Shown here: piece after piece, positions 7,225-13,607 of the stretch
Position numbering within the stretch: the stretch's first letter is position 1
Layout of the letters: each line of letters starts with the position of its first letter
Assembly: GCA_946482545.1 (NCBI GenBank)
Contig: CAMLRX010000138.1
Location: forward strand, 1 to 13,607
Reading direction: 5' to 3'
DNA from: an uncultured Flavihumibacter sp.
GTDB lineage: Bacteria > Bacteroidota > Bacteroidia > Chitinophagales > Chitinophagaceae
DNA: 13,607 nucleotides
Notes under the pieces: model-generated
Databases searched by the model: none
What the model was told of the DNA's origin: nothing
The model's input: only the letters and a program-made list of their open reading frames with translations
Position numbers and translations under genes: made by a program

Positions 7225-8270
7225 AGCGCTACTATTTTATGTTCAATCAACGGCAGTTTCATGGTGAAAATACCATTGTCGTTTTGCACCTCCACGTCCT
7301 TTTTACAAAGCAACTTGTATTTATCTGCGATGTTGAAAATACCTTCTTTGCTCGCCTCCACGGGGTGTTTCCTGGGCAGCCATTCATTTTTTAAAATCAG
7401 GTTACCATCAGCATCGGTGTTTACCGCGAACAACATCGGGTGTTTTCTGGACAACATGCCGGTGTTAAAACCATATTCGAATACGGCTTGTAACAGCAGC
7501 GGGGTCACAAATTTTTTACGGTCGTTTTCGGGTACTTTTATATTTAGTTCAAGACTGTTTCCGTACCTGGTTTGCAGGAGATAGAAATAAGAATGGAGGA
7601 ATTGAATTTCGGTTTCCAGCGGCACGAACTGTTCTTCGTGGCAACTCAGCATGTAGCGGTACACTTTGGTGAGTTCATTCAGGAAAGCCTCGGCTTTTTC
7701 TTCATCTTCACTGATCAGGCTCGAGAGAGAGTTCAGGCTGTTGAACAGAAAGTGCGGGTTGATCTGGCTTTTCAGTCCAAGCAACTGGCTCTGTGTGTAA
7801 GTTCGTTTGAGTTGTTCCGTTTCCTGCAGGGTGTTTTTCCAGCGTTCGAAGCTGTCCACGCCTTCGTGTACCAGCGTCACCATTACATTCAGGACAATGC
7901 CGATGGCCAGCATCCAGTAATAGGGTGTTTCTTCAAAAGAGTAGCCGAACAGTCCGAAGTAATCGTATCCTTTAAAAATAAGCGTGGTCACGAAAGCCTG
8001 TACCAGTGAAATCAGAAAAATAGTAAGCAGCATCCGTTTCAAAAGCTGCCGCCCTTGCGGCAGGCGGTTGCGTACGGTAACGGCGATGAGCGCATAGCCA
8101 ATCCAGGCCAGCGCCATCACCGCTGCCACCAACAGACCGGAACATAAGATAAGCGTGGTGTTGCTGAAGAAATTTTTCCCGAACAACAGCACATTAAAAA
8201 GCACCACCACTGGAGGGAGCGTGGTGGCCAGGATGAGCATGTCTTTCCGGGTGTATTGCGGGAGCGGCAT
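7221..8270 (-). CDS. LytS-like membrane protein, probable pseudokinase paralogue
   Basis: The 349-residue protein is built like its downstream neighbour: four membrane helices (about 11-30, 38-63, 79-98, 116-134), then a His_kinase-type core. It keeps the phospho-acceptor motif QINPHFLFNSLNSLSSLI with His173 at the same position. From 170 to 340 it aligns with the neighbour without gaps (for example FLNELTKVYRYMLS against FLNELSKVYRYLLR). The ATP site is altered. The N-box LVENVVKHN is VFEYGFNTG here, so Asn266 is Tyr and the Lys/His are lost, and the Gly loop GRVGLSNI is SKEGIFNI. This is the pattern of a kinase that can accept phosphate or dimerise but is unlikely to bind Mg-ATP normally. 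It probably partners the intact kinase, with which it overlaps by 4 nt. It is the first gene of the operon, with the promoter expected in 8271-8533. Identity as a LytS-like protein is firm; loss of activity is inference. Confidence 0.9.
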   Translation of the reverse strand: MPLPQYTRKDMLILATTLPPVVVLFNVLLFGKNFFSNTTLILCSGLLVAAVMALAWIGYALIAVTVRNRLPQGRQLLKRMLLTIFLISLVQAFVTTLIFKGYDYFGLFGYSFEETPYYWMLAIGIVLNVMVTLVHEGVDSFERWKNTLQETEQLKRTYTQSQLLGLKSQINPHFLFNSLNSLSSLISEDEEKAEAFLNELTKVYRYMLSCHEEQFVPLETEIQFLHSYFYLLQTRYGNSLELNIKVPENDRKKFVTPLLLQAVFEYGFNTGMLSRKHPMLFAVNTDADGNLILKNEWLPRKHPVEASKEGIFNIADKYKLLCKKDVEVQNDNGIFTMKLPLIEHKIVAL

Positions 8271-8300
8271 AGTTTAACGCGGGCAAAATACGATCTTTTT

Positions 8301-8382
8301 GAGGGAAGGAAGGGCGGTTGGAGGGTGTTTTACGGGATGGGTTGCATGAATTGAGGAAAAGGGGGGATGAGTTGGGGGAGGG
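8301..8382 (+). other. Extreme G-over-C skewed, G-run-rich tract
   Basis: By hand count the plus strand has 44 G and only 3 C in 82 nt. It has eight runs of three or more G, starting at 8303, 8312, 8323, 8334, 8339, 8361, 8374 and 8380. The first four runs are separated by loops of 6, 8 and 8 nt, and the last group is G6-N7-G5-A-G3. The strand could form a G-quadruplex or R-loop near the start of the minus-strand kinase operon. Function is inferred only from position and composition. Confidence 0.5.
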
Positions 8383-8399
8383 TACGGTGAAAATACGGT
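8383..8399. repeat. Direct repeat TACGGT, 11-nt period
   Basis: TACGGT occurs at 8383-8388 and 8394-8399 with GAAAA between, putting the two copies one helical turn apart. The same bases sit inside a GGTAC-N12-GTACC dyad (8381-8402), and another TACGG is at 8331. The placement between divergent operons suits a regulator site. The hexamer is one base off the TACGTT-like core reported for LytTR proteins, but their paired sites are usually about two turns apart, so the link is weak. Confidence 0.3.
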
Positions 8400-8463
8400 A
8401 CCTAACATCCTGATTTGATTACACTGGCAACGGAATTATTTTCGATATTGCACTCCTTAACGT

Positions 8464-8511
8464 GCCGCCGTAATTTTTCAATATGCTTTGTTGTTGATAA
8501 CATACGGCGGC
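8464..8511. repeat. GC-rich inverted repeat upstream of mod
   Basis: GCCGCCGTA at 8464-8472 is the exact reverse complement of TACGGCGGC at 8503-8511, giving a 9-bp stem around an AT-rich 30-nt loop. It ends 22 nt before the mod start codon. It could be an operator flanking the promoter (the loop holds TATGCTTTG) or a leader hairpin. No U-run follows on the plus strand. Read on the minus strand it is also not followed by a U-run, so it does not look like a terminator. Confidence 0.45.
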
Positions 8512-8533
8512 GGCGCAAAAAATAAACAACTGA

Positions 8534-10582
8534 ATGGTACAGGATATTCTGCAACAGAACGAGCACACCACCCCGAACAGCAAACAGATGGCAGCGCTGA
8601 AGGCGCACTTCCCCGCATGTTTTAAAGCGGACGGCTCCTTCGATATAGAGCGTTTCAAATCCGAAATAGCCGTGAACACCAATATTGTGCAGGAAGGTTA
8701 CGAGCTGAAGTTCCTGGGAAAAAGCTACGCCAAACTGCTGGCCAGTACCGACACCACTACGGTAATACAGCCGGATGAGGCGCACAACGGTCTGCCGGAA
8801 AACGCCGCCAGTGAAAACATCTACATCAGTGGCGATAATCTTGATGGACTTAAACACTTATTAAAGTCTTACGCGCAGAAAATAAAATGCATCTACATTG
8901 ATCCGCCTTACAATACCGGTTCTGATGGCTTCGTATATCAGGACAATTTCAATTATACTTCCGAGAGCCTGCAGGAAAAACTGAGCATCGGGGAAGACGA
9001 AGCCGAACGTATCCTTGAACTTACCAAACGCGGTTCGGCATCCCATTCGGCCTGGCTCATGTTTATCTACAGCCGGCTGCTCCTCGCTAAAGATTTGCTG
9101 ACAGATGATGGGGTGATTTTTATTTCGATAGATGATAATGAACAGGCGAATCTGAAACTGATTTGTGATGATGTTTTTGGGGAGGAGAATTTTATTGAGT
9201 GTATTACATGGAACAAAAGAGTACCCAAAAATGATAAAGGTATTGGAAATATCCATGAACATATATTGTTATATGTAAGAAATACAAATCATAAACATGA
9301 ATTTACTGTAAGTAAAGATGGAATAGAGGAAATTGTAAATCTATTATCAAAATTGAAACGCAATAATACTCCGATACTGGAAGCGGAAGATGAGATAAGA
9401 AGATTATACAAAAAGAAAGGATATGATAGAGGAATAACACTATACAACTCTCTTGATTCGGAGTATAGGCTCTGGGGGAAAATAAACCTTAGCTGGCCAA
9501 ATGCTGATACTTTTGGACCTAGATATGTTGTTATACATCCTAAAACTCATGAGGCTGTTAAAGTACCCGATAGAGGTTGGAGATGGAAAAGGGAGACGCT
9601 AGAAGATGCTGCGGGATTTCAAAATGGAAAATATAAATCTGTTGTACAGCTTCCCGATGGCTCCTATGTATGTGGTAAAATATGGTTTGATGAAAAAAAC
9701 GTAATTCAGCCTAGCTCAATAACTTATTTAGATGAAGTAGAAAAGTTTCTACTTCGTTCGGTTGTATCATTAAAGAGTAACGGCGGAATTGAACTTGAGG
9801 ACATATTCGATGGGAAAAGTTTTTTTTCTTATCCTAAACCAACCGCCTTACTTAGGTTGCTAATTGGCGCAGTTAATTTGTCAAATGGCGATACTATTCT
9901 CGACTTCTTCTCCGGCTCCGCCACCACAGCGCACGCCGTGATGCAACTGAACGCCGAGGACAATGGCAAGCGTAAGTTCATCGCGGTACAATTACCAGAG
10001 ATACTGAATCCCGATGTGGATGCCCAGAAGATCGCCTACAAGTTCCTCCAGGAAAGCAACCTACCCACCACATTAAACTACATCGGCATAGAACGCATCA
10101 AACGCGCGGCGACCAAAATAAAACTGGAACATCCCGGCAAGGAACTCGACCTGGGCTTCCGGCACTTCATCCTCAGCGAGCCCAACCCCAATACCCTGGA
10201 CAGGCTGGAAAATTTCGACAAAGCCGGTATGCTGGCCGACACCACCATCCTGGATGATTTCGGTATACCCACCATCCTCACCACCTGGCTCAACGCCGAT
10301 GGCTACGGCCTTACCGCGAAAGCGCAACCCATAATGCTGGCGGGCTACACGGCCTACCATTGCGACAAGCACCTGTACCTTACAAACGATGGCTTCTCCC
10401 TGGAAAGCATGAAGGCCCTGCTCAGTAAATACGGGGATGACCCCGCCTTTAACCCGGAGAACCTGGTGCTGTTCGGCTACAGTTTCCCGGAATGGCACAT
10501 CACGGAAATGATCGAAAAAAACCTGCGCGTCCTGAACGACGGCGAAAAAAACCTGAAAATCAATTTTACCGTAAGGTATTAA
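8534..10582 (+). CDS. mod: Type III restriction-modification system, Mod methyltransferase/specificity subunit
   Basis: The 682-residue product is a beta-class N6-adenine DNA methyltransferase of Type III systems, which methylates one strand of a short asymmetric site and supplies specificity to the Res partner. An in-frame TGA at 8531-8533 directly precedes the ATG, so the start is fixed at or after 8534. Motif IV is DPPYNTGSDGF (Asp123-Tyr126), just after YISGDNLDGLKHLLKSY, and the SAM-binding motif I is LDFFSGSATTAHAV (Asp457-Thr465) near the C-terminal side. This order, with the target-recognition region between the two, is the beta-class arrangement. The central part (about residues 193-454) has far lower GC than the rest and includes an 8-T run at 9820-9827. 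The C-terminal 200 residues are typical of the Mod-Res interaction region. It lies 9 nt before res, so they form one operon. The recognition sequence cannot be deduced. Confidence 0.95.
   Translation: MVQDILQQNEHTTPNSKQMAALKAHFPACFKADGSFDIERFKSEIAVNTNIVQEGYELKFLGKSYAKLLASTDTTTVIQPDEAHNGLPENAASENIYISGDNLDGLKHLLKSYAQKIKCIYIDPPYNTGSDGFVYQDNFNYTSESLQEKLSIGEDEAERILELTKRGSASHSAWLMFIYSRLLLAKDLLTDDGVIFISIDDNEQANLKLICDDVFGEENFIECITWNKRVPKNDKGIGNIHEHILLYVRNTNHKHEFTVSKDGIEEIVNLLSKLKRNNTPILEAEDEIRRLYKKKGYDRGITLYNSLDSEYRLWGKINLSWPNADTFGPRYVVIHPKTHEAVKVPDRGWRWKRETLEDAAGFQNGKYKSVVQLPDGSYVCGKIWFDEKNVIQPSSITYLDEVEKFLLRSVVSLKSNGGIELEDIFDGKSFFSYPKPTALLRLLIGAVNLSNGDTILDFFSGSATTAHAVMQLNAEDNGKRKFIAVQLPEILNPDVDAQKIAYKFLQESNLPTTLNYIGIERIKRAATKIKLEHPGKELDLGFRHFILSEPNPNTLDRLENFDKAGMLADTTILDDFGIPTILTTWLNADGYGLTAKAQPIMLAGYTAYHCDKHLYLTNDGFSLESMKALLSKYGDDPAFNPENLVLFGYSFPEWHITEMIEKNLRVLNDGEKNLKINFTVRY
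9110..9895 (+). other. AT-rich mosaic segment of mod covering the target-recognition domain
   Basis: Hand counts give 13/60 GC at 9241-9300 and 15/60 at 9301-9360. By contrast, 8761-8820 has 34/60 and 10201-10260 has 31/60. The change begins soon after the catalytic N-terminal part (near 9110) and ends just before motif I (near 9895). Codon choice shifts to A/T-ending codons in the same interval. This is the part of a Type III Mod that reads the DNA target. The segment was probably acquired by recombination while the conserved flanks were kept. Edges are approximate. Confidence 0.7.
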
Positions 10583-10591
10583 TACATCACT

Positions 10592-13546
10592 ATGGAGCTG
10601 ATATTAAAGAATGACCTGGCACACCAGGTGAAGGCGTACGACGCCATCGCCAACGTGTTCAGCGCGGAACTGATGCGGAAGAACACGCTCTATTACCAGA
10701 ACCCCACCCTGGTGCTGGACCGGCACGCGCTGATGACCAATATCGCCCAGGTGCAACGCGACAACGATATCCCCGCTGAATATAAGGGACTGAACCAGGT
10801 GGAAGGCTACCTGAACCTGGATGTGAAAATGGAAACGGGTACAGGGAAAACATACGTATATACAGCCGCGATGTTTGAACTCCACAAACGTTACGGCATC
10901 AATAAATTCATTGTGGTGGTGCCCACACTCGCCATTAAGGCGGGCGCGAAGCAGTTTATGCAAGATGGGTACACGAAGCGCCATTTCAGGGACCAATGCG
11001 GTTATGGGTCGGAACTGGATGTGCTGGCGCTGGAAGCCGTTAAAAAGAAAAAAGGCAAGAACTACTTTCCGGGCGTGGTGCGGGAATTCGTGAACGGAAG
11101 CAGCCAGCACGCCAATAAAATTTATGTGTTGCTCACCAACATGAGTTTGCTGGGCGGCACCTCAAAGATGCTGACGGAATCGTACGACTATGCCGCGTCG
11201 GGGTTTTACAAACCCATTGAAGGCATAAGGGCCACCAAACCTTTTTTGATCATCGATGAACCGCACCGGTTCAGTAAAACCCAGAAGGCTTACGATTTTA
11301 TTGAGAAAAACATCTGTCCGCAGGCGATTATCCGCTTCGGCGCCACTTTCCCCGAAATAGAAATAGGAAAAGGCAAAAGTAAAAGGCGGCGGAAAGATTA
11401 CCAGAACCTGATTTACGACCTGAATTCTTTCCAGGCCTTCAACCAAAACCTGATCAAAGGCATTGCGAAGGAACACTTTGAGCCCATCAGCCTGAAACAG
11501 GACAAAGTGAAACTGGCGCGCGTTCAAAGTAAAACGGCCGCGGTGTTTCAACTGGTGAGCCGGTCGGCACCCGCGAAATCATTCGAGTTGAAGAAAGGAG
11601 ACAGCCTGGGGCTTATCGCACCGGAGCTGGAAGGCATCGTGATCGACGCCATCACTTCTTCCACCGTTGAACTTTCGAATGGACAAGTGAAAACAACAGG
11701 GGAAGAGTTCAGTACCGATATCTATTCCTCCTCCTACCAGGAAAGCATGATCCGGCTGGCCCTGGAGCGGCATTTTGAAACCGAACGCGACAACTTCAGC
11801 CGCAACGGCAGGATAAAAACACTGGCTTTGTTCTTCATCGACGACATCTTCTCCTACCGCCAGCAAGAAGGCGAAGAAAAAAAGCCTTACCTCAGGGACA
11901 TGTTCGAGCGCCTGCTGGTGGAAAAAATTGACGCCACGCTGCCGTTACTGGCTGAACAGGAAAGCGCTTACAGGGAATACCTGCTGGCATCGAAAGCAAA
12001 CGTCGGCGATGCCCATGGCGGCTACTTTTCCCAGGACAACAGCAGTTCCGATGAAGCCATCGCGCAGGAAGTGCAGGATATCCTGTACGAAAAGAAAAAA
12101 CTGCTTTCCATAAAAGATGACCGCGGCGGGTTTAACCTCCGCAGATTCCTGTTCTCGAAATGGACCCTGAAAGAAGGATGGGATAACCCCAATGTATTTA
12201 CGATCGTCAAACTGCGCAGCAGCGGCAGTGAAAGCAGCAAGATACAAGAGGTGGGCCGGGGCTTACGCCTTCCGGTGGATGAATTCGGAAACAGGATATC
12301 CAATGAAGCGTTCAAACTGAATTATATCATCGATTTTACGGAAGCCGATTTCGCGGAAAAACTGGTGTCGGAAATAAATGCCGATCTTCCCCAAGGCTTC
12401 GTTGTAACCGAAGAGATGATTCTGAAAGTGGCCGGCGCACGCCGTATGGATCCCGACGACCTTTTCGGGGAATTGTTTGCAAAGAAATACATCGACCGCA
12501 ACAAGAACATCAACATCGCAAATAGCAATGCATTCTTTGCTGAGTTCCCGGAGTTCACAATTGGTGTGAACCCCGATAAGGTAACGGATAGGAACAAAAG
12601 TAAGGACAAGAAAGTCCGGATACGAAAAGCCGTATTCGATGAACTGAAAACGTTATGGACCGAGATCAACAACAAATATATTCTCTATTATGAGGGAATT
12701 GAAAAGAACGATTTCCTTTTCAACGGGCTGCTGGGGCTGCTTCATGATGGCGTACTGGCCGACACCTACATTACAAGCAGGCGATCAGATGTGGACACAG
12801 ATGGAAACAAGGCGCTGATTAAAGAAGAGGCGGGTATGCAGCTTAAAATAAACAAACCCCTGCCTTACCATGAGTTTCTCCGGCGCATCAATCGCCAAAC
12901 TAACCTATCTATTCAATTGGTGCATGCGGCGATGGTGGAATACGCCAAAACAAAAACCATTGATCCGGAAAGAATCAACGAATACAGTATTTCCAATTTT
13001 GTGCGGGAGTTCCAGGAATGGAAAGTGGAAAATTTAAGGGGCAGGTTCAGCTATTCAAAAGCGAACCTGCCGGTAAAAGGGACTTCTCTCACCTTCTCCG
13101 ATGGCACGCCGAAGCAGGAAATTACGCAGGGCGTGATCGGCACTAGGTTCATGGAAGGTACCCCATCCGCTAAATACCTGTATGATGTATACGCTTATGA
13201 TTCCCCATTGGAAAAAGAAAATCTGTTGGTAGACGGCATCCAGGAAGTGGTGGTGTACGGGAAGATTCCCCGCAACAGCATCGCCATTCCTACCGTTACA
13301 GGGCAGTCTTACAGCCCCGATTTTATGTATGTGGTGAAGAAGGACAACGGGGAGAAAATATTAAATGTGATTGTAGAAACGAAGGACGTGGAGAACAAGA
13401 CTTCCCTCCGGAACATTGAGCAGGCGAAAATTGATTGCGCGAAGGTGTTCTTCAACCAGTTGACCATTGACGGGTATAAAGTGGAGTTTAAAACACAGTT
13501 GAACAACAAGAAGATCAGACAGCTGCTGGACGAAGTGCTGCACTAG
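10592..13546 (+). CDS. res: Type III restriction-modification system, Res helicase-nuclease subunit
   Basis: The 984-residue length is typical of Type III Res proteins, superfamily-2 ATPases that act with Mod to cleave DNA between suitably oriented unmethylated sites. An N-terminal LAHQVKAYDAIANVF resembles the family's opening segment. Walker A is METGTGKTYVY (Gly83-Thr87), motif II is FLIIDEPHRF (Asp222-His225), motif III is the variant GATF, and motif VI is IQEVGRGLRLP with Arg556 and Arg559. The C-terminal PD-(D/E)XK nuclease is visible as SYSPDFMYV (Pro909-Asp910) followed by VIVETKD (Glu929-Thr-Lys931). All catalytic motifs are present and there is no frameshift, so the enzyme looks functional. 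The ATG at 10592 is 9 nt after the mod stop, consistent with co-transcription. Base composition matches the GC-richer parts of mod and not its AT-rich centre. Confidence 0.95.
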   Translation: MELILKNDLAHQVKAYDAIANVFSAELMRKNTLYYQNPTLVLDRHALMTNIAQVQRDNDIPAEYKGLNQVEGYLNLDVKMETGTGKTYVYTAAMFELHKRYGINKFIVVVPTLAIKAGAKQFMQDGYTKRHFRDQCGYGSELDVLALEAVKKKKGKNYFPGVVREFVNGSSQHANKIYVLLTNMSLLGGTSKMLTESYDYAASGFYKPIEGIRATKPFLIIDEPHRFSKTQKAYDFIEKNICPQAIIRFGATFPEIEIGKGKSKRRRKDYQNLIYDLNSFQAFNQNLIKGIAKEHFEPISLKQDKVKLARVQSKTAAVFQLVSRSAPAKSFELKKGDSLGLIAPELEGIVIDAITSSTVELSNGQVKTTGEEFSTDIYSSSYQESMIRLALERHFETERDNFSRNGRIKTLALFFIDDIFSYRQQEGEEKKPYLRDMFERLLVEKIDATLPLLAEQESAYREYLLASKANVGDAHGGYFSQDNSSSDEAIAQEVQDILYEKKKLLSIKDDRGGFNLRRFLFSKWTLKEGWDNPNVFTIVKLRSSGSESSKIQEVGRGLRLPVDEFGNRISNEAFKLNYIIDFTEADFAEKLVSEINADLPQGFVVTEEMILKVAGARRMDPDDLFGELFAKKYIDRNKNINIANSNAFFAEFPEFTIGVNPDKVTDRNKSKDKKVRIRKAVFDELKTLWTEINNKYILYYEGIEKNDFLFNGLLGLLHDGVLADTYITSRRSDVDTDGNKALIKEEAGMQLKINKPLPYHEFLRRINRQTNLSIQLVHAAMVEYAKTKTIDPERINEYSISNFVREFQEWKVENLRGRFSYSKANLPVKGTSLTFSDGTPKQEITQGVIGTRFMEGTPSAKYLYDVYAYDSPLEKENLLVDGIQEVVVYGKIPRNSIAIPTVTGQSYSPDFMYVVKKDNGEKILNVIVETKDVENKTSLRNIEQAKIDCAKVFFNQLTIDGYKVEFKTQLNNKKIRQLLDEVLH

Positions 13547-13580
13547 CATTCTCCTTAACCCACAGGTAACATTCCCTTCC

Positions 13581-13588
13581 TACCTTGC
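13581..13588 (+). promoter_or_regulatory. Possible weak -7 element before the window-edge gene
   Basis: TACCTTGC lies 4 nt before an ATG at 13593. It is one T short of the TAnnTTTG consensus. A -7 element so close to a start codon would give a very short or leaderless message. I see no convincing -33 partner. Confidence 0.22.
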
Positions 13589-13592
13589 TCCC

Positions 13593-13607
13593 ATGCAATA
13601 CTTACTC
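13593..13607 (+). CDS. Possible start of a further gene, cut by window edge
   Basis: An ATG 46 nt after the res stop opens a frame reading MQYLL up to the last base of the window. Only five residues are visible, so nothing can be said about the product, and the call rests on position and the promoter-like octamer just upstream. It may not be a gene. Confidence 0.25.

Larger units (their letters stand above)
8271..8533. other. Divergent intergenic region between kinase operon and Type III R-M operon
   Basis: This is the longest stretch without a gene (263 nt). It must hold the promoters of both divergent operons. On the minus strand TATTTTG (plus-strand CAAAATA at 8284-8290) lies 13 nt before the kinase-operon ATG and resembles a -7 element one base short of TAnnTTTG, but no convincing -33 element is seen. 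On the plus strand TATGCTTTG at 8482-8490 is one base longer than consensus and also lacks a clear partner. The region contains a G-skewed tract, a short direct repeat and an inverted repeat, listed separately. No credible protein is encoded. Confidence 0.6.

Noticed and set aside
6796..7584. 262-codon plus-strand open frame antisense to the two LytS-like genes
   Set aside because: It spans the end of one kinase and the start of the other on the opposite strand. The kinase frames carry recognisable motifs and this one does not.
8505..8516. CGG trinucleotide repeat upstream of mod as a phase-variation tract
   Set aside because: Only three units are present, too few for slippage to be likely.
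8402..8857. Minus-strand frame running from the start of mod into the intergenic region
   Set aside because: It overlaps the well-supported N-terminus of mod, and the protein has no family features. Its presence would also leave no promoter space for mod.
8534..13546. Broader defence island or a new anti-phage system around the Type III genes
   Set aside because: Only mod and res are present and both look canonical. The neighbouring genes are signalling proteins with no defence features.
1..13607. CRISPR array, tRNA, rRNA, insertion sequence or integrase/attachment site
   Set aside because: I found no regularly spaced repeats, no tRNA-like cloverleaf or rRNA signature, and no transposase or integrase motifs on either strand.

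Overview
The window looks like chromosomal DNA from a Bacteroidota bacterium, most plausibly of the Chitinophaga/Chitinophagaceae type. The grounds are a periplasmic beta-propeller/Y_Y_Y sensor kinase, a LytS-type kinase plus LytTR regulator operon, starts without clear Shine-Dalgarno sequences, a TTG-N19-TAnnTTTG type promoter, and a 38-residue one-helix membrane protein of a kind I associate with this group. Lineage is inferred from gene content only. No RNA gene, CRISPR array, insertion sequence or integrase is visible.

Left part (1-2180): the 3' end of an unrecognised gene (1-333, +) and a tiny membrane protein (385-501, +) meet a minus-strand pair. That pair is a GT1/MGT-type glycosyltransferase (2180-792) followed 10 nt later by a 92-residue secreted small protein with two C-terminal cysteines (781-503).

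Middle part (2181-8270): a signalling block. On the plus strand is a large periplasmic propeller/Y_Y_Y sensor with a cytoplasmic HisKA_3-like kinase region (2279-5377). It ends exactly where a minus-strand three-gene operon ends. In transcription order that operon is a four-helix LytS-like protein whose ATP-binding N-box has lost its Asn (8270-7221), an intact paralogue overlapping it by 4 nt (7224-6160), and a LytTR response regulator (6148-5378). The two LytS-like proteins align without gaps over about 170 residues, so they look like a tandem duplication in which one copy became a probable pseudokinase. The big sensor's ATPase boxes are degenerate too. This leaves one intact-looking ATPase among three kinase-like proteins.

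Right part (8271-13607): a 263-nt divergent intergenic region with an extreme G-over-C skew and a GC-rich inverted repeat, then a complete Type III restriction-modification operon, mod (8534-10582) and res (10592-13546), 9 nt apart. The methyltransferase carries a sharply AT-rich central segment covering its target-recognition region, flanked by GC-richer catalytic segments. This is the pattern expected from exchange of the specificity domain. A further gene may begin at 13593 and run out of the window.

I do not see a clearly new type of system. The best candidates for follow-up are the kinase/pseudokinase/LytTR operon converging on a degenerate propeller sensor, the small secreted peptide linked to the glycosyltransferase, and the specificity-domain mosaic in mod.
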